Shown piece after piece: positions 52,959 through 62,636 of a DNA stretch of 64,000 bases. Location: assembly GCA_001661245.1 (NCBI GenBank), contig KV454016.1, positions 606,648 through 670,647 on the forward strand. Direction: 5' to 3'. This DNA comes from Pachysolen tannophilus NRRL Y-2460 (lineage: Eukaryota; Ascomycota; Pichiomycetes; Alaninales; Pachysolenaceae). The first letter of the stretch is position 1, and each line of letters begins with the position of its first letter. The position numbers were made by a program, and so were the translations under genes. The notes below the pieces were generated by a model. The model searched no databases. It worked only from the letters and a program-made list of their open reading frames with translations, and was not told the origin of the DNA.

Positions 52959-54417
52959 TTATCAAGGTATATATATATATAATATAATATATTTATATAT
53001 TAAAGTATCCTCTCTTGTACTATTTCTTGTGAATACTGTTGGTTTCGGTAACGTATCAGTCACCACCAACCTAAAATAACAAACAAACAAACAAAATAAA
53101 AAAAAAATAAAATAAAAAAAATGCAAAAAGAATATTAAAAAAAAAAAAAAATCTTTTAAAACTTTTAAAATAAAGTAGCCGCCCTTTAAAGTTCCAGTCT
53201 TTAACTAGCTGTTAACTTAGTTGATATATATATATATATATATATATAGATAGATAAGTATTATATATTAATAATTATATATATTTATATATATGTAGGT
53301 CATCTCTGTCTTTCTTTCTCTCTATCTTTCCGTTTATTCTTATCCGCCTTCTGCTTCAGTTTTCTATACAAAACGAGAAATTTTGATTAAAACAGAAAGG
53401 ATGGGTTGGCGATACACGACCTCCCAGAAAGAAACAAAAAAAAAAAAACAGCAAATAAAGGGGCGCTCGCCGTTTTTAGGACACAAAAGACTAAAGCCCT
53501 AAGCTATAAAAAGCCCTAAAGTGGCTGCTTCTTAACTGGCTTGCTAGCCGAGAGTCCTGCTATTGGAGTCTTGCTATTGGAGTCCTCCTTCGAGAGATAG
53601 AACCCTGGGGGAAAAAAAAAAAGTTAAATGTTAAATAATATTCCATGTCTCTAAATTCTTAAGAGTTTGCATTATTATTTTAAAACTATAGTGATATTGT
53701 AACGGTGTGGTAATTGTTTATTTGCAGGTATTTGTTTATCAAAGAAGAATTGGAAAAAAAAAGAGTCTGGTTCTAATCTCTTTTTCACACTCGCTGTGCT
53801 CATTGCATCTATTGCATCTATTGCATTACTCTTGTGCAGAAAATCTTTTTTTTTATTTTTTTTATATTTCCCGTAATGGCGGTTATTAAAGGCATCGGCG
53901 ATACCTTGATTCTATAGCCGGAATATAGAATCATCAATTATTTGTGGCTCTAGTAGGCCTTTAAACTTACTACATTTTTTTTTTTCAAATCAAAAGGCCA
54001 CCACCAATCAGGCTCAGCATTTAAAGCACTGGCCACAATATTTAACTTTGATTTAAACTTTAGCTTTGCTTGCTGCGAACGAAGTCAAAAATTTTTTTTT
54101 TTTTCTAACTTACACAACACATGCTTTTTATTCTATTAAAATCTATTAAAAAACTTGTACTAAAAATGACTCAAAAAGAAAAATTTTTGAGATTTACCAA
54201 ACAAAACAAACCCTTTAGTACTCGGTAATTATTTAATCACGTTTGTTTTGTAGATTGTAATATAATCTAATTGGTCATATAGTGTGAAAGTTCGTCTTTT
54301 CAACAAGATGTTTAACAAAATTTTAAAAAAAATTCTCCTGAAACCTTTTAAAACTATAGAGATGGGATAGAATTGTTTGGAGTTTTTGTTTTATCAAAAA
54401 AAAAAAAAAAAAAAAAA
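52959..54417. other. Long ATG2/GDH2 intergenic region, left part
   Basis: No gene is seen. Contents are (AT)n tracts (52970-52990, 53223-53250), A-rich runs, some less AT-rich sequence (53340-53620), and an A-run of about 21 at 54397-54417 just before the duplicated segment. A GAGTCCTGCTATTGGAGTCTTGCTATTGGAGTCC-type direct repeat of about 16 bases lies at 53551-53585. The 53707-53889 frame is not a convincing gene. Confidence 0.5.
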
Positions 54418-54781
54418 GCAAAACAAAGAGAAAAATACCAATAACTTTCACTAATGTCCCTATTGCATAGATGATACATAAATTGTTTTTTTAAATGTAA
54501 TTATTATTTTTAAAATAGAAAAAAGAAAAAAGAAAAGAAAAGAAAAGAAAAAAGACTCAATTAATCAAAAGTTATATTTATATAATTTTCCTTTTGGAAA
54601 GTGATATTTTGTGGTGAAAGGTATAAATATAAGAATATTTCTTTTTTTAAAAATACATTTCTTTGTCTTTTGTTTTTAATTGTGTAAGTTTAGATGCAAT
54701 TCTAATACTTGACAAATTTAAGCGCCCATACACTTTATAAGAGTAAAAGAGTTAAAAAGTTTTATTTTTATTTTAAATAAA
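54418..54781. repeat. Left copy of a 364-bp duplication next to the gap
   Basis: This segment is repeated at 55350-55712, directly after the unknown bases. The two copies are the same apart from one base in a T run (seven versus six). The duplicate is the GDH2 leader and promoter. The pattern is that of overlapping contig ends that were not merged. Confidence 0.9.
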
Positions 54782-55349
54782 NNNNNNNNNNNNNNNNNNN
54801 NNNNNNNNNNNNNNNNNNNNNNNNNNNNNNNNNNNNNNNNNNNNNNNNNNNNNNNNNNNNNNNNNNNNNNNNNNNNNNNNNNNNNNNNNNNNNNNNNNNN
54901 NNNNNNNNNNNNNNNNNNNNNNNNNNNNNNNNNNNNNNNNNNNNNNNNNNNNNNNNNNNNNNNNNNNNNNNNNNNNNNNNNNNNNNNNNNNNNNNNNNNN
55001 NNNNNNNNNNNNNNNNNNNNNNNNNNNNNNNNNNNNNNNNNNNNNNNNNNNNNNNNNNNNNNNNNNNNNNNNNNNNNNNNNNNNNNNNNNNNNNNNNNNN
55101 NNNNNNNNNNNNNNNNNNNNNNNNNNNNNNNNNNNNNNNNNNNNNNNNNNNNNNNNNNNNNNNNNNNNNNNNNNNNNNNNNNNNNNNNNNNNNNNNNNNN
55201 NNNNNNNNNNNNNNNNNNNNNNNNNNNNNNNNNNNNNNNNNNNNNNNNNNNNNNNNNNNNNNNNNNNNNNNNNNNNNNNNNNNNNNNNNNNNNNNNNNNN
55301 NNNNNNNNNNNNNNNNNNNNNNNNNNNNNNNNNNNNNNNNNNNNNNNNN
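54782..55349. other. Assembly gap (568 unknown bases)
   Basis: All bases are N. Translations that cross it are meaningless. Confidence 0.99.
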
Positions 55350-55712
55350 GCAAAACAAAGAGAAAAATACCAATAACTTTCACTAATGTCCCTATTGCAT
55401 AGATGATACATAAATTGTTTTTTAAATGTAATTATTATTTTTAAAATAGAAAAAAGAAAAAAGAAAAGAAAAGAAAAGAAAAAAGACTCAATTAATCAAA
55501 AGTTATATTTATATAATTTTCCTTTTGGAAAGTGATATTTTGTGGTGAAAGGTATAAATATAAGAATATTTCTTTTTTTAAAAATACATTTCTTTGTCTT
55601 TTGTTTTTAATTGTGTAAGTTTAGATGCAATTCTAATACTTGACAAATTTAAGCGCCCATACACTTTATAAGAGTAAAAGAGTTAAAAAGTTTTATTTTT
55701 ATTTTAAATAAA
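55350..55712 (+). promoter_or_regulatory. GDH2 promoter and leader (right copy of the duplication)
   Basis: This copy runs into the GDH2 ATG at 55717. It includes an AAAAG repeat (about 55450-55480) and ggtataaata (about 55551-55560), a TATA-like element some 160 bases before the ATG. It duplicates 54418-54781. Confidence 0.6.
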
Positions 55713-55716
55713 GAAA

Positions 55717-58700
55717 ATGACTTCACTTTCTCATGATATTTCAAAGCTAACGTTGAATAACAACTTTAGTTCATCTTCTTTCCAAAATGTTAGTTCTGAA
55801 GATTTGAAAACATCAGGTTATAAATCAAAACCTTTTAGTGGTAGATCAAAACAATTGGAACTGGTTATGGATCAAATTGATTCTGCTGGATTTATTCCTG
55901 AGAATTTGATTGAAAGAGAAACAAAATGGTTTTATAATTCATTGGGTATTGATGATGTTTATTTTGGAAGAGAAACTGTTGATGGTATAGTTTCTCATAT
56001 TCATGCCTTATATTCTGCAAAATTAGATGCATATTCTAGAGGTGTTTTTGATAAACCTTTTTTACATCATAAAAGAGAAGGCGAAGATCATGCAGTATAT
56101 TTTGAAACTTCAAATTATAATGATATTTCAAATGAAACTCATGAACAAAGAATTGATGATAGGTATTTGGATAATAACAATTTAGATACAAAATATAGAG
56201 TTGAATCTTTTACTTCACCTTTAATTTTTGGTAGTAATAAAAATTCAAATGATATTAATATTAGATGTCATTTTGTTTATAAAAATTCTTTTGCAAAAGA
56301 TAAAGTTGATTGGACTACAACAGATTTATCATTAATAGGTGATAGTACTTTTTTAGAAATCACATCCGATCATACAAAGAAACTTTATGGTGAAGTTATT
56401 GGTGAAGCAGTCAAGACAACAGGCCCAGTTATTAAACATTTCTCTATTGCGCATAGTAATGAAAGTAGGGTTATTATCGGTTATAGAACTAAAACTTCCC
56501 CACGCTATAATTCTGCTTTAACAACTTTATGCGATTTTTATAAATTAATCATTAATCGTAAATATGTTGAAAATTTCGCAAATGGTGTAACTGTGATTTC
56601 AATGTATATCTCTCAACGTGATCATACAGATGCAAGTGATTTATCAATTTATCAAGTTATTAAAGAAGCTTCATTATTATATTCTATTCCAAATAATTTT
56701 TTCCAAGATCAATTTGTTAAAAGTGAATTATCTTTACAAGAATGTATTTACGCACATTGTGGTTCAATCTTTGTTACTCATTTTCTTAATAGATTGGGTC
56801 CTGAATATAACTCATTATTATCTTTATTAGACCCATCAAAATCTATTGCTCATGCAGAAGTCTTGGCAAAATTAAGAGAAAGATTAAGATCAGAAACTTT
56901 TACTCAATCTTATATCTTGGAAATCTTAAAATCTCAAAAAAATATTGTTCAACAATTATATCGTCAATTTGCTGATATTCATTACATTCAATCAAGTATT
57001 GAAAAAACTTTATCATATCAAAGATTGACCCAAATTCCTCCAATTGAAAATGATGAAGATTTTGAAAATATCTTAAATCGTAGTTATCCACAAAATGAAC
57101 ATCATTCTTTAGTATTAAGAGCTTTATATACTTTTAATAAGGCAATATTGAAAACTAATTTCTTTACACCAACTAAAGTTGCAATTTCTTTTAGATTAAA
57201 TGCAAATTTTTTACCAAGAACTGAATATCCAGAGACTCCATTTGGTATGTTTTTCGTTGTTGGATCCGAATTTAGAGGTTTCCATATAAGATTTAGAGAT
57301 ATAGCGAGGGGTGGTATAAGAATTGTTAAATCAAGATCTTTAGATGCTTACGCAACGAATTTAAGAAATTTGTTTGATGAAAATTATAACTTGGCTAGTA
57401 CACAGCAACGTAAAAATAAAGATATTCCAGAAGGTGGTTCTAAAGGTGTTATCTTGTTGAATCCAGGTGTAGCCCAAGATAATCCAAAAGATTCTTTTGT
57501 CAAGTATATTGATTCTTTAATTGATTTGTTAATCGATAACAGGATCCTGGGAGTTAAAGAACCTATAGTTGATTTATATAAAAAACCAGAAATTTTATTT
57601 ATGGGACCAGATGAAAACACAGCAGGTTTTGTTGACTGGGCAACATTACATGCTCGTCAAAGAGGTGCTCCTTGGTGGAAATCATTTTTCACTGGGAAGC
57701 AACTTGGTGGTATTCCACATGATGAATACGGTATGACTTCTTTATCAGTTAGAGCTTATGTTGAGAAAATTTATGAAAAATTTAATATTTCAGACAAGCA
57801 AATCACAAAATTCCAAACTGGTGGTCCAGATGGTGATTTAGGTTCAAATGAAATTTTATTATCAAAAGGAGAGAATTATTATGCCATTGTTGATGGTTCA
57901 GGTGTAATTGTTGATGAAAACGGTATTGATAAAAATGAATTAATAAAATTGGCTGAATCAAGAAAGATGATTTCATTCTTTGATAAAAAAAAATTATCTC
58001 CAAAAGGATATATTGTTTTAGTTGATGATACGGATATAAGGTTACCTAATGGTCATATTGTCATTAATGGTACAAATTTTAGAAATACCTTCCATTTAAA
58101 GATTAAAGAAATTTTTGGACCTGATAAAATTAAGTTATTTGTACCTTGTGGTGGTAGACCAAATGCTATTGATACCAATACTGTTCATGATTGGATTGAT
58201 GAAAAAACGGGCAAGTGTATAATTCCTTATATTGTTGAAGGTGCTAACTTATTTATTACACAATCAGCAAAATTAATTTTGGAAAAAGCTGGAGCTCTAA
58301 TTATTAAAGATGCTTCTGCTAATAAAGGGGGTGTTACATCTTCTTCTTTGGAAGTCTTGGCTTCCTTATCCTTTAACGATGAAGAATTCTATAGTAATAT
58401 GTGCCTTGTTGATGGTAAGAGACCAGATTTTTACAAACAGTACGTTAAAGAAGTTCAGAAAATTATTGTCAAGAATGCTAGAATGGAGTTTGATGCTTTG
58501 TGGGTATTAAGGGAAACAACCAATAAACCATTGGCTGTTCTATCAAATGAACTCTCTGTTGCTATTAACAAATTGGGAGACGAATTAGCAGCTTCAAAAG
58601 AATTATGGGAAGACGAATTGTTCAAAAATAAAGTCTTAAAGTCAGCATTACCTGAATTACTCTTAAATAAACTAGGATACGAAACTATTATCCAAAGGGT

Positions 58701-58818
58701 TCCAGAACCTTACTTGAAGGCAATATTTGCTACAAAATTGGCTTCAAGTTTCATTTATACTAATGGAATGGATGCCAATCCAGCTACTTTTATTTCTTTC
58801 TACAAAAATTTTAAATAA
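55717..58818 (+). CDS. GDH2: Gdh2, NAD-dependent glutamate dehydrogenase (large form)
   Basis: The 1033-residue protein matches the fungal NAD-GDH (115-kDa class; S. cerevisiae 1092). It oxidises glutamate to 2-oxoglutarate and ammonium, giving NADH. Conserved segments: FRLNANFLPRTEYPETPFGMFFVVG (about 490-512), GFHIRFRDIARGGIRIVKSR (about 516-535), DIPEGGSKGVILLNPG (about 569-584), the substrate-domain IVDLYKKPEILFMGPDEN (about 613-630), GGIPHDEYGMTSLSVRAYVE, TGGPDGDLGSNEILL for NAD binding (about 706-720), and VPCGGRPNAIDTNTVHDW. The C-terminal ANKGGVTSSSLEVLASL occurs near 868. The gene begins just after a gap-linked duplication, but the coding part is continuous. Confidence 0.96.
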   Translation: MTSLSHDISKLTLNNNFSSSSFQNVSSEDLKTSGYKSKPFSGRSKQLELVMDQIDSAGFIPENLIERETKWFYNSLGIDDVYFGRETVDGIVSHIHALYSAKLDAYSRGVFDKPFLHHKREGEDHAVYFETSNYNDISNETHEQRIDDRYLDNNNLDTKYRVESFTSPLIFGSNKNSNDINIRCHFVYKNSFAKDKVDWTTTDLSLIGDSTFLEITSDHTKKLYGEVIGEAVKTTGPVIKHFSIAHSNESRVIIGYRTKTSPRYNSALTTLCDFYKLIINRKYVENFANGVTVISMYISQRDHTDASDLSIYQVIKEASLLYSIPNNFFQDQFVKSELSLQECIYAHCGSIFVTHFLNRLGPEYNSLLSLLDPSKSIAHAEVLAKLRERLRSETFTQSYILEILKSQKNIVQQLYRQFADIHYIQSSIEKTLSYQRLTQIPPIENDEDFENILNRSYPQNEHHSLVLRALYTFNKAILKTNFFTPTKVAISFRLNANFLPRTEYPETPFGMFFVVGSEFRGFHIRFRDIARGGIRIVKSRSLDAYATNLRNLFDENYNLASTQQRKNKDIPEGGSKGVILLNPGVAQDNPKDSFVKYIDSLIDLLIDNRILGVKEPIVDLYKKPEILFMGPDENTAGFVDWATLHARQRGAPWWKSFFTGKQLGGIPHDEYGMTSLSVRAYVEKIYEKFNISDKQITKFQTGGPDGDLGSNEILLSKGENYYAIVDGSGVIVDENGIDKNELIKLAESRKMISFFDKKKLSPKGYIVLVDDTDIRLPNGHIVINGTNFRNTFHLKIKEIFGPDKIKLFVPCGGRPNAIDTNTVHDWIDEKTGKCIIPYIVEGANLFITQSAKLILEKAGALIIKDASANKGGVTSSSLEVLASLSFNDEEFYSNMCLVDGKRPDFYKQYVKEVQKIIVKNARMEFDALWVLRETTNKPLAVLSNELSVAINKLGDELAASKELWEDELFKNKVLKSALPELLLNKLGYETIIQRVPEPYLKAIFATKLASSFIYTNGMDANPATFISFYKNFK

Positions 58819-59126
58819 TTTCTTATGAATTGCTTGGTTTTTTTCTTTTCTTTTTTTTTCATATATACAGAGGTCATAATTAAAGTCTAATTGAGTTGGA
58901 TTTTAGTTAAAAAAAATAAAAAATGAATAAATAAATAAATACATTACTGTGTGCTTTCGTTATTTCTTTTTCGTTTGATAAATAAAAGTTTAAAGTATTA
59001 TCAAGTCTAAGTTTCTACACAATATGAAATAAATAAGTTAATAAATAATTGAATAAATAAAAGAATCATAAAGTATTAGTATAAATCCGCCTGTGTAAAT
59101 TGCCATTGAACTAGGATTCTTATTTT
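58819..59126. other. 3' region between GDH2 and the small membrane protein gene
   Basis: Convergent spacer with T-rich tract right after GDH2, AAATAAATAAATA repeats near 58925-58943 and 59030-59060. No gene is seen. Confidence 0.55.
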
Positions 59127-59408
59127 TTATTTTACTCTTTTTAAAGCTGAAGTTTCAATGTCAACTTCTTTTTGAGCTTCCTGATTTAATCTCGATCTTT
59201 CATATATGTCACTAGAAATTTTATCTCCAAAATAGCAAACTAATATTGTGGATAAACCAAGGTATAATTTCAAACTCAAAGATAAGTTTTTATATCTTGT
59301 CCATATTTTGGAAATAGGATTTTCTATCAAATCACTTGAAACTGTCTTATTCCCTGAAGATGGTTTAAAATGGGGAGCCTTATATAAATTTATCATGGAT
59401 GGATTCAT
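59127..59408 (-). CDS. Small single-span membrane protein of unknown function
   Basis: A 93-residue protein with ATG at 59408. The N-terminal 35 residues are hydrophilic (with HFKPSSGNKTVSS). A hydrophobic span of about 17 residues lies near 45-62 (SLKLYLGLSTILVCYFG), followed by a charged tail with DKISSDIYERSRL and EVDIETSALKRVK. I do not recognise the family. The layout, one span and basic/acidic ends, would suit a small mitochondrial or ER membrane protein. The frame has balanced composition, unlike the homopolymer frames nearby, which supports a real gene. Confidence 0.55.
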   Translation of the reverse strand: MNPSMINLYKAPHFKPSSGNKTVSSDLIENPISKIWTRYKNLSLSLKLYLGLSTILVCYFGDKISSDIYERSRLNQEAQKEVDIETSALKRVK

Positions 59409-60037
59409 GGTTATAGTTTTTAAATTGAATTGTAGTTGTAAATGAAGGTATTTTGTATAGTAACTAAAGCTAACCTCTTCATATGACTAGTCAAATGTTT
59501 TGGTGATTAATCACACTACAATCCAATCCAACTAAATAAAATCTCAAGTTAAAATTAAATTAATTGGTATATTCAAAGAACAAAAATGAAAAAAACAGAA
59601 TAAAAAAACTAGTTCTAAAGTAGCCATGAAACCAAAAGGCTTATTTCTTTCTTTCTTTGCTTACACATTTCTGTTGTAGCAAAGAAAGTGTTTTTATACA
59701 AAATTTCCTTTTTATCTTGTGTAATAAAAAAAAAGATCTAAAAAGACAAAGAAAACAGATTAGAATAGACAGAATAACAAGAAGCAAAATAACAGAACTG
59801 TAGATGCATGCATAACGAAAGGATATGAACCCAAAGAAAAAGGAAACAAAAAGGAAAAAAAAAAAAGAAGAAAAAGAAAAGGAAAAAACGAAAAAAAAAT
59901 AAAAATAAAGAAAACGAGGAAAACAGTATTGATTTCCGCCTTCTCCAGCTAATAAAATCGGGAAAAGACAAAACAAAGTTAAAAAATGTAATGAAAAGGT
60001 TTATGATTGCTTTTTTTTTTTCTTCTTCTTCTTCTTC
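59409..60037. other. Intergenic region between the small membrane protein gene and the cyclin gene
   Basis: About 630 bases. Left part is promoter of the minus-strand small gene; right part has A-rich stretches with GAAAAAG units (59840-59920) and a CTT tract (about 60019-60038) next to the cyclin stop. Phe-rich frames on the minus strand here are not genes. Confidence 0.55.
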
Positions 60038-61045
60038 TTATAAAACAGGATCCATAATATTTTTTCCTTCAGCTTTTATTTTCTTTGCCCATTGTCTTGC
60101 TAATATACTTACTTTAAAAAATTTTTTTGAAGCATATTTTTTAAAAAATTCTTCATGAATAATTGGACTAACAAGATAATCTATAATCATCTCACAACAT
60201 TGTTTCATATCTTCTTCCCTATATCCTCCACTATAATGTATCAAGTTACCATTCCAATCAAATCTACCCAACATTTTTCTTGAAATATACATTGCTGAAG
60301 CTGAACATAATGAGGGTAAAATTCCAATAAATTTATAATCTATTATAGAAATTTCTAATAAATATTTACCAATAGTTCTTGATTGTATATCATAATCATC
60401 AGCTTTTGAAATTCTTCTTAAAAAATTCATAGGATTTGGATAACTCATATTAAAATCGAGTATTTCTAATATAAATTTTTCAGCATTTAAAATATCATCT
60501 TCAGTAAAACCACCATCTGTAACATAAGCATAATTTCTTATAGAAGGAGAATAAACTTCTTCATATTTAGCAGCAATAAACAACGATCCTGTCGCCAATA
60601 ATTGCAATTTGTCAACTTGAACAATTTCCTTTGACATAAATCTATCCATTATATTTATTGCTAAAAATAAAGTTTCTGGTAATAATCTAAACCTCATATG
60701 AACTTCAACCATCCAATCAACTAAAATTGATCTCATTTTTGGTTTTAAATTTTTTTGCCATGTTAAATAATTTGGATCTGGTAAAGTTATCTTTTCTAAA
60801 CGATTTAAATATTGGAAAATTTCAATTACATATTCACTAACCATTAAAGGATCATCAATATCTTCTTCATCTAAATCTTCCCATACATAATCAATTTTAG
60901 GTTTCTTGTTTTCTTGATAATTACCCAGTTCAATTAAATTAGTACTCGATTCAGTAGCACTTCTTTTCAAAGACAGTCTTCTTGGTTCTTCCTTTGCAGG
61001 AGTCAACTGGATCAATTGGACACCACCATTATTTATATTAATATT

Positions 61046-61080
<35 letters not shown>

Positions 61081-61543
61081 TTTCATTATTATTTTCTTTA
61101 TCTTCTAATCTGTCAATTTCATCTCTTTCTATTATTTGGTTATCTCTCTTTATTGGTATTTCGCTATGTTGAAGAGACTTTCTTATAGGTTTAGTATTAT
61201 TGCTAATATTAGATGGTCGCCTATTATCCTTTTTGTTCAATTTTGAATACTGAGATTGTGCTTGTTGTAAATGTTGTTGTTGTTTCGAAGAAGACGCTGT
61301 TATTACACTGGAAGTCACCGTGTTTGATCTATCACCTAAAACAGCTCTTGTTCTATCTTGAATTACCACCGATTGTTGTGTCTTTGATCTTGTAATACGA
61401 CCATTGTTATTATTTTCATCCACTGGAAGTGAATTACGTGAATTTGTAGTCTGAAAAAAAAGTAAAAACACGGTTTGTTAGTATTCAAATTAACACATTT
61501 TCCAATATTTTTTTTTTATAAACAATAAACTTACCTGAGGCAT
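60038..61543 (-). CDS. CLB2: B-type mitotic cyclin (Clb2 type), two exons
   Basis: The long frame opens only with GTG, so an upstream exon is needed: exon 1 is 61535-61543 (ATG CCT CAG), the intron 61451-61534 (GTAAGT, TACTAAC, TTTCAG) and exon 2 is 60038-61450, giving 473 residues. A destruction box RAVLGDRSN lies at about residues 39-47 and a KEN box (DKENN) near 125. The two cyclin folds cover about 205-460: MRSILVDWMVEVHMRFRLLPETL, MDRFMSKEIVQVDKLQLLATGSLFIAAKYEE and FNMSYPNPMNFLRRISKAD. This is the Clb1/Clb2 group that drives Cdc28/Cdk1 in mitosis; Clb3/4 cannot be fully excluded. An Asn-rich run (about 126-150) is a spacer. Confidence 0.9.
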
Positions 61544-62636
61544 TGTATACTATACCATAAAAATTCAATCAAATTGGAGAAAAAAAAAGTAATAATAATA
61601 TTAATAATAATAAAGAAGTAAAAAAAATAAAAGGAAAAACAATAGAAACTAAACCTTCTGCTCTTGTAAATAGATAGTGAATGTAAATAATAGTAAAATT
61701 TTAATAGAATATTTTTCTGAAAATTGATAATAATATATATAGCTAATAAACAGATTCACAACAAGTAGCTAAATTATTTTTTTTTTTTTTTATTTTATTT
61801 TATTTTAAAAATAAAAAATGTGATTAATATTTCATAAATACTACCAATATTTATCACTATTATAGCTTTTACTTTTTTTTTTTCTTAAAAATAAAAATAT
61901 TTAAAAAAAAATAAGAGTAATATTAAATAAACTATAATATATTATTATTATTCATTGAATTATATGAATTAGACTAATTGTTTTTGTTTAACTCCAAAAA
62001 GTTTTTCTCCTTTTGTTTAAACCGTTTTTCACAAACACGAAAAAAAACTAAAAAGAAAAATAAAAAAAATTAAAAAATTTAAAAAAAAAATGAAAAAAAT
62101 CATCCATACATTTTACAAATTAGGAAATACCAAAACAAAAGAGATAAAGTGAGCTGTAAAATGAATTATAAATGCGCTGGATAAGTGCACGTGTGTTAGC
62201 GCTTAATGCGCAAAAGTGCGTAAAGTGCGCATTAAGCGCACTGTGCAATTCTAATTTTAAAAGCGTATCATTAAGTGCACTATTTGATGCGCTTTACTAG
62301 GTAGTTGCTCAAGAGCGTATTTTTTTTTTTTTTGGTCCTTGGGGGTTCATAACCTTTTGTTCCAATACTCTTAGTTCATCTTAAACAACTATCGAATATC
62401 ATTTCATTAAGGAAAGTAGACTAAAAAAGACTAAATTTAAGACTATAAAACGTTAAAAAAAATTCCTACAGTTTCAATGACGGGAACAGCATAAAAATGA
62501 AAATAATAAAAAAAAAAAAAAACAAAAAGACATTTGGAAAAAAATATCCTTTAAAAGAAAAAGATTCTTAAATTTTCCTTTTGTAAATTTTTTTTTTTTT
62601 TCAATTTTTATAGATCATGTCATTGTAAAAACTTAA
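61544..62636. other. Cyclin gene promoter and ZWF1 3' region
   Basis: About 1.1 kb. Near the cyclin gene it is extremely A/T-rich (61550-62110). A GC-rich cluster follows at 62171-62315 (annotated separately). T- and A-runs precede the ZWF1 stop. No gene is seen. Confidence 0.6.
62171..62293. promoter_or_regulatory. GCGC-rich cluster with an inverted repeat
   Basis: The arms 62199-62212 and 62226-62239 are perfect 14-bp inverted repeats separated by 13 bases. Around them are repeated TAAGTGCAC/TAAGCGCAC units (62182, 62233, 62272), further GCGC words and one CACGTG (62188-62193). It lies some 650 bases upstream of the cyclin ATG. Binding protein and role are unknown. Confidence 0.55.

Noticed and set aside
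53707-53889. A 60-codon frame upstream of GDH2
   Set aside because: It begins at an arbitrary ATG, is hydrophobic because of T-rich DNA, and has no conserved motif.
54718-55411. Open frames of over 200 codons across the gap
   Set aside because: Nearly all codons are unknown bases.
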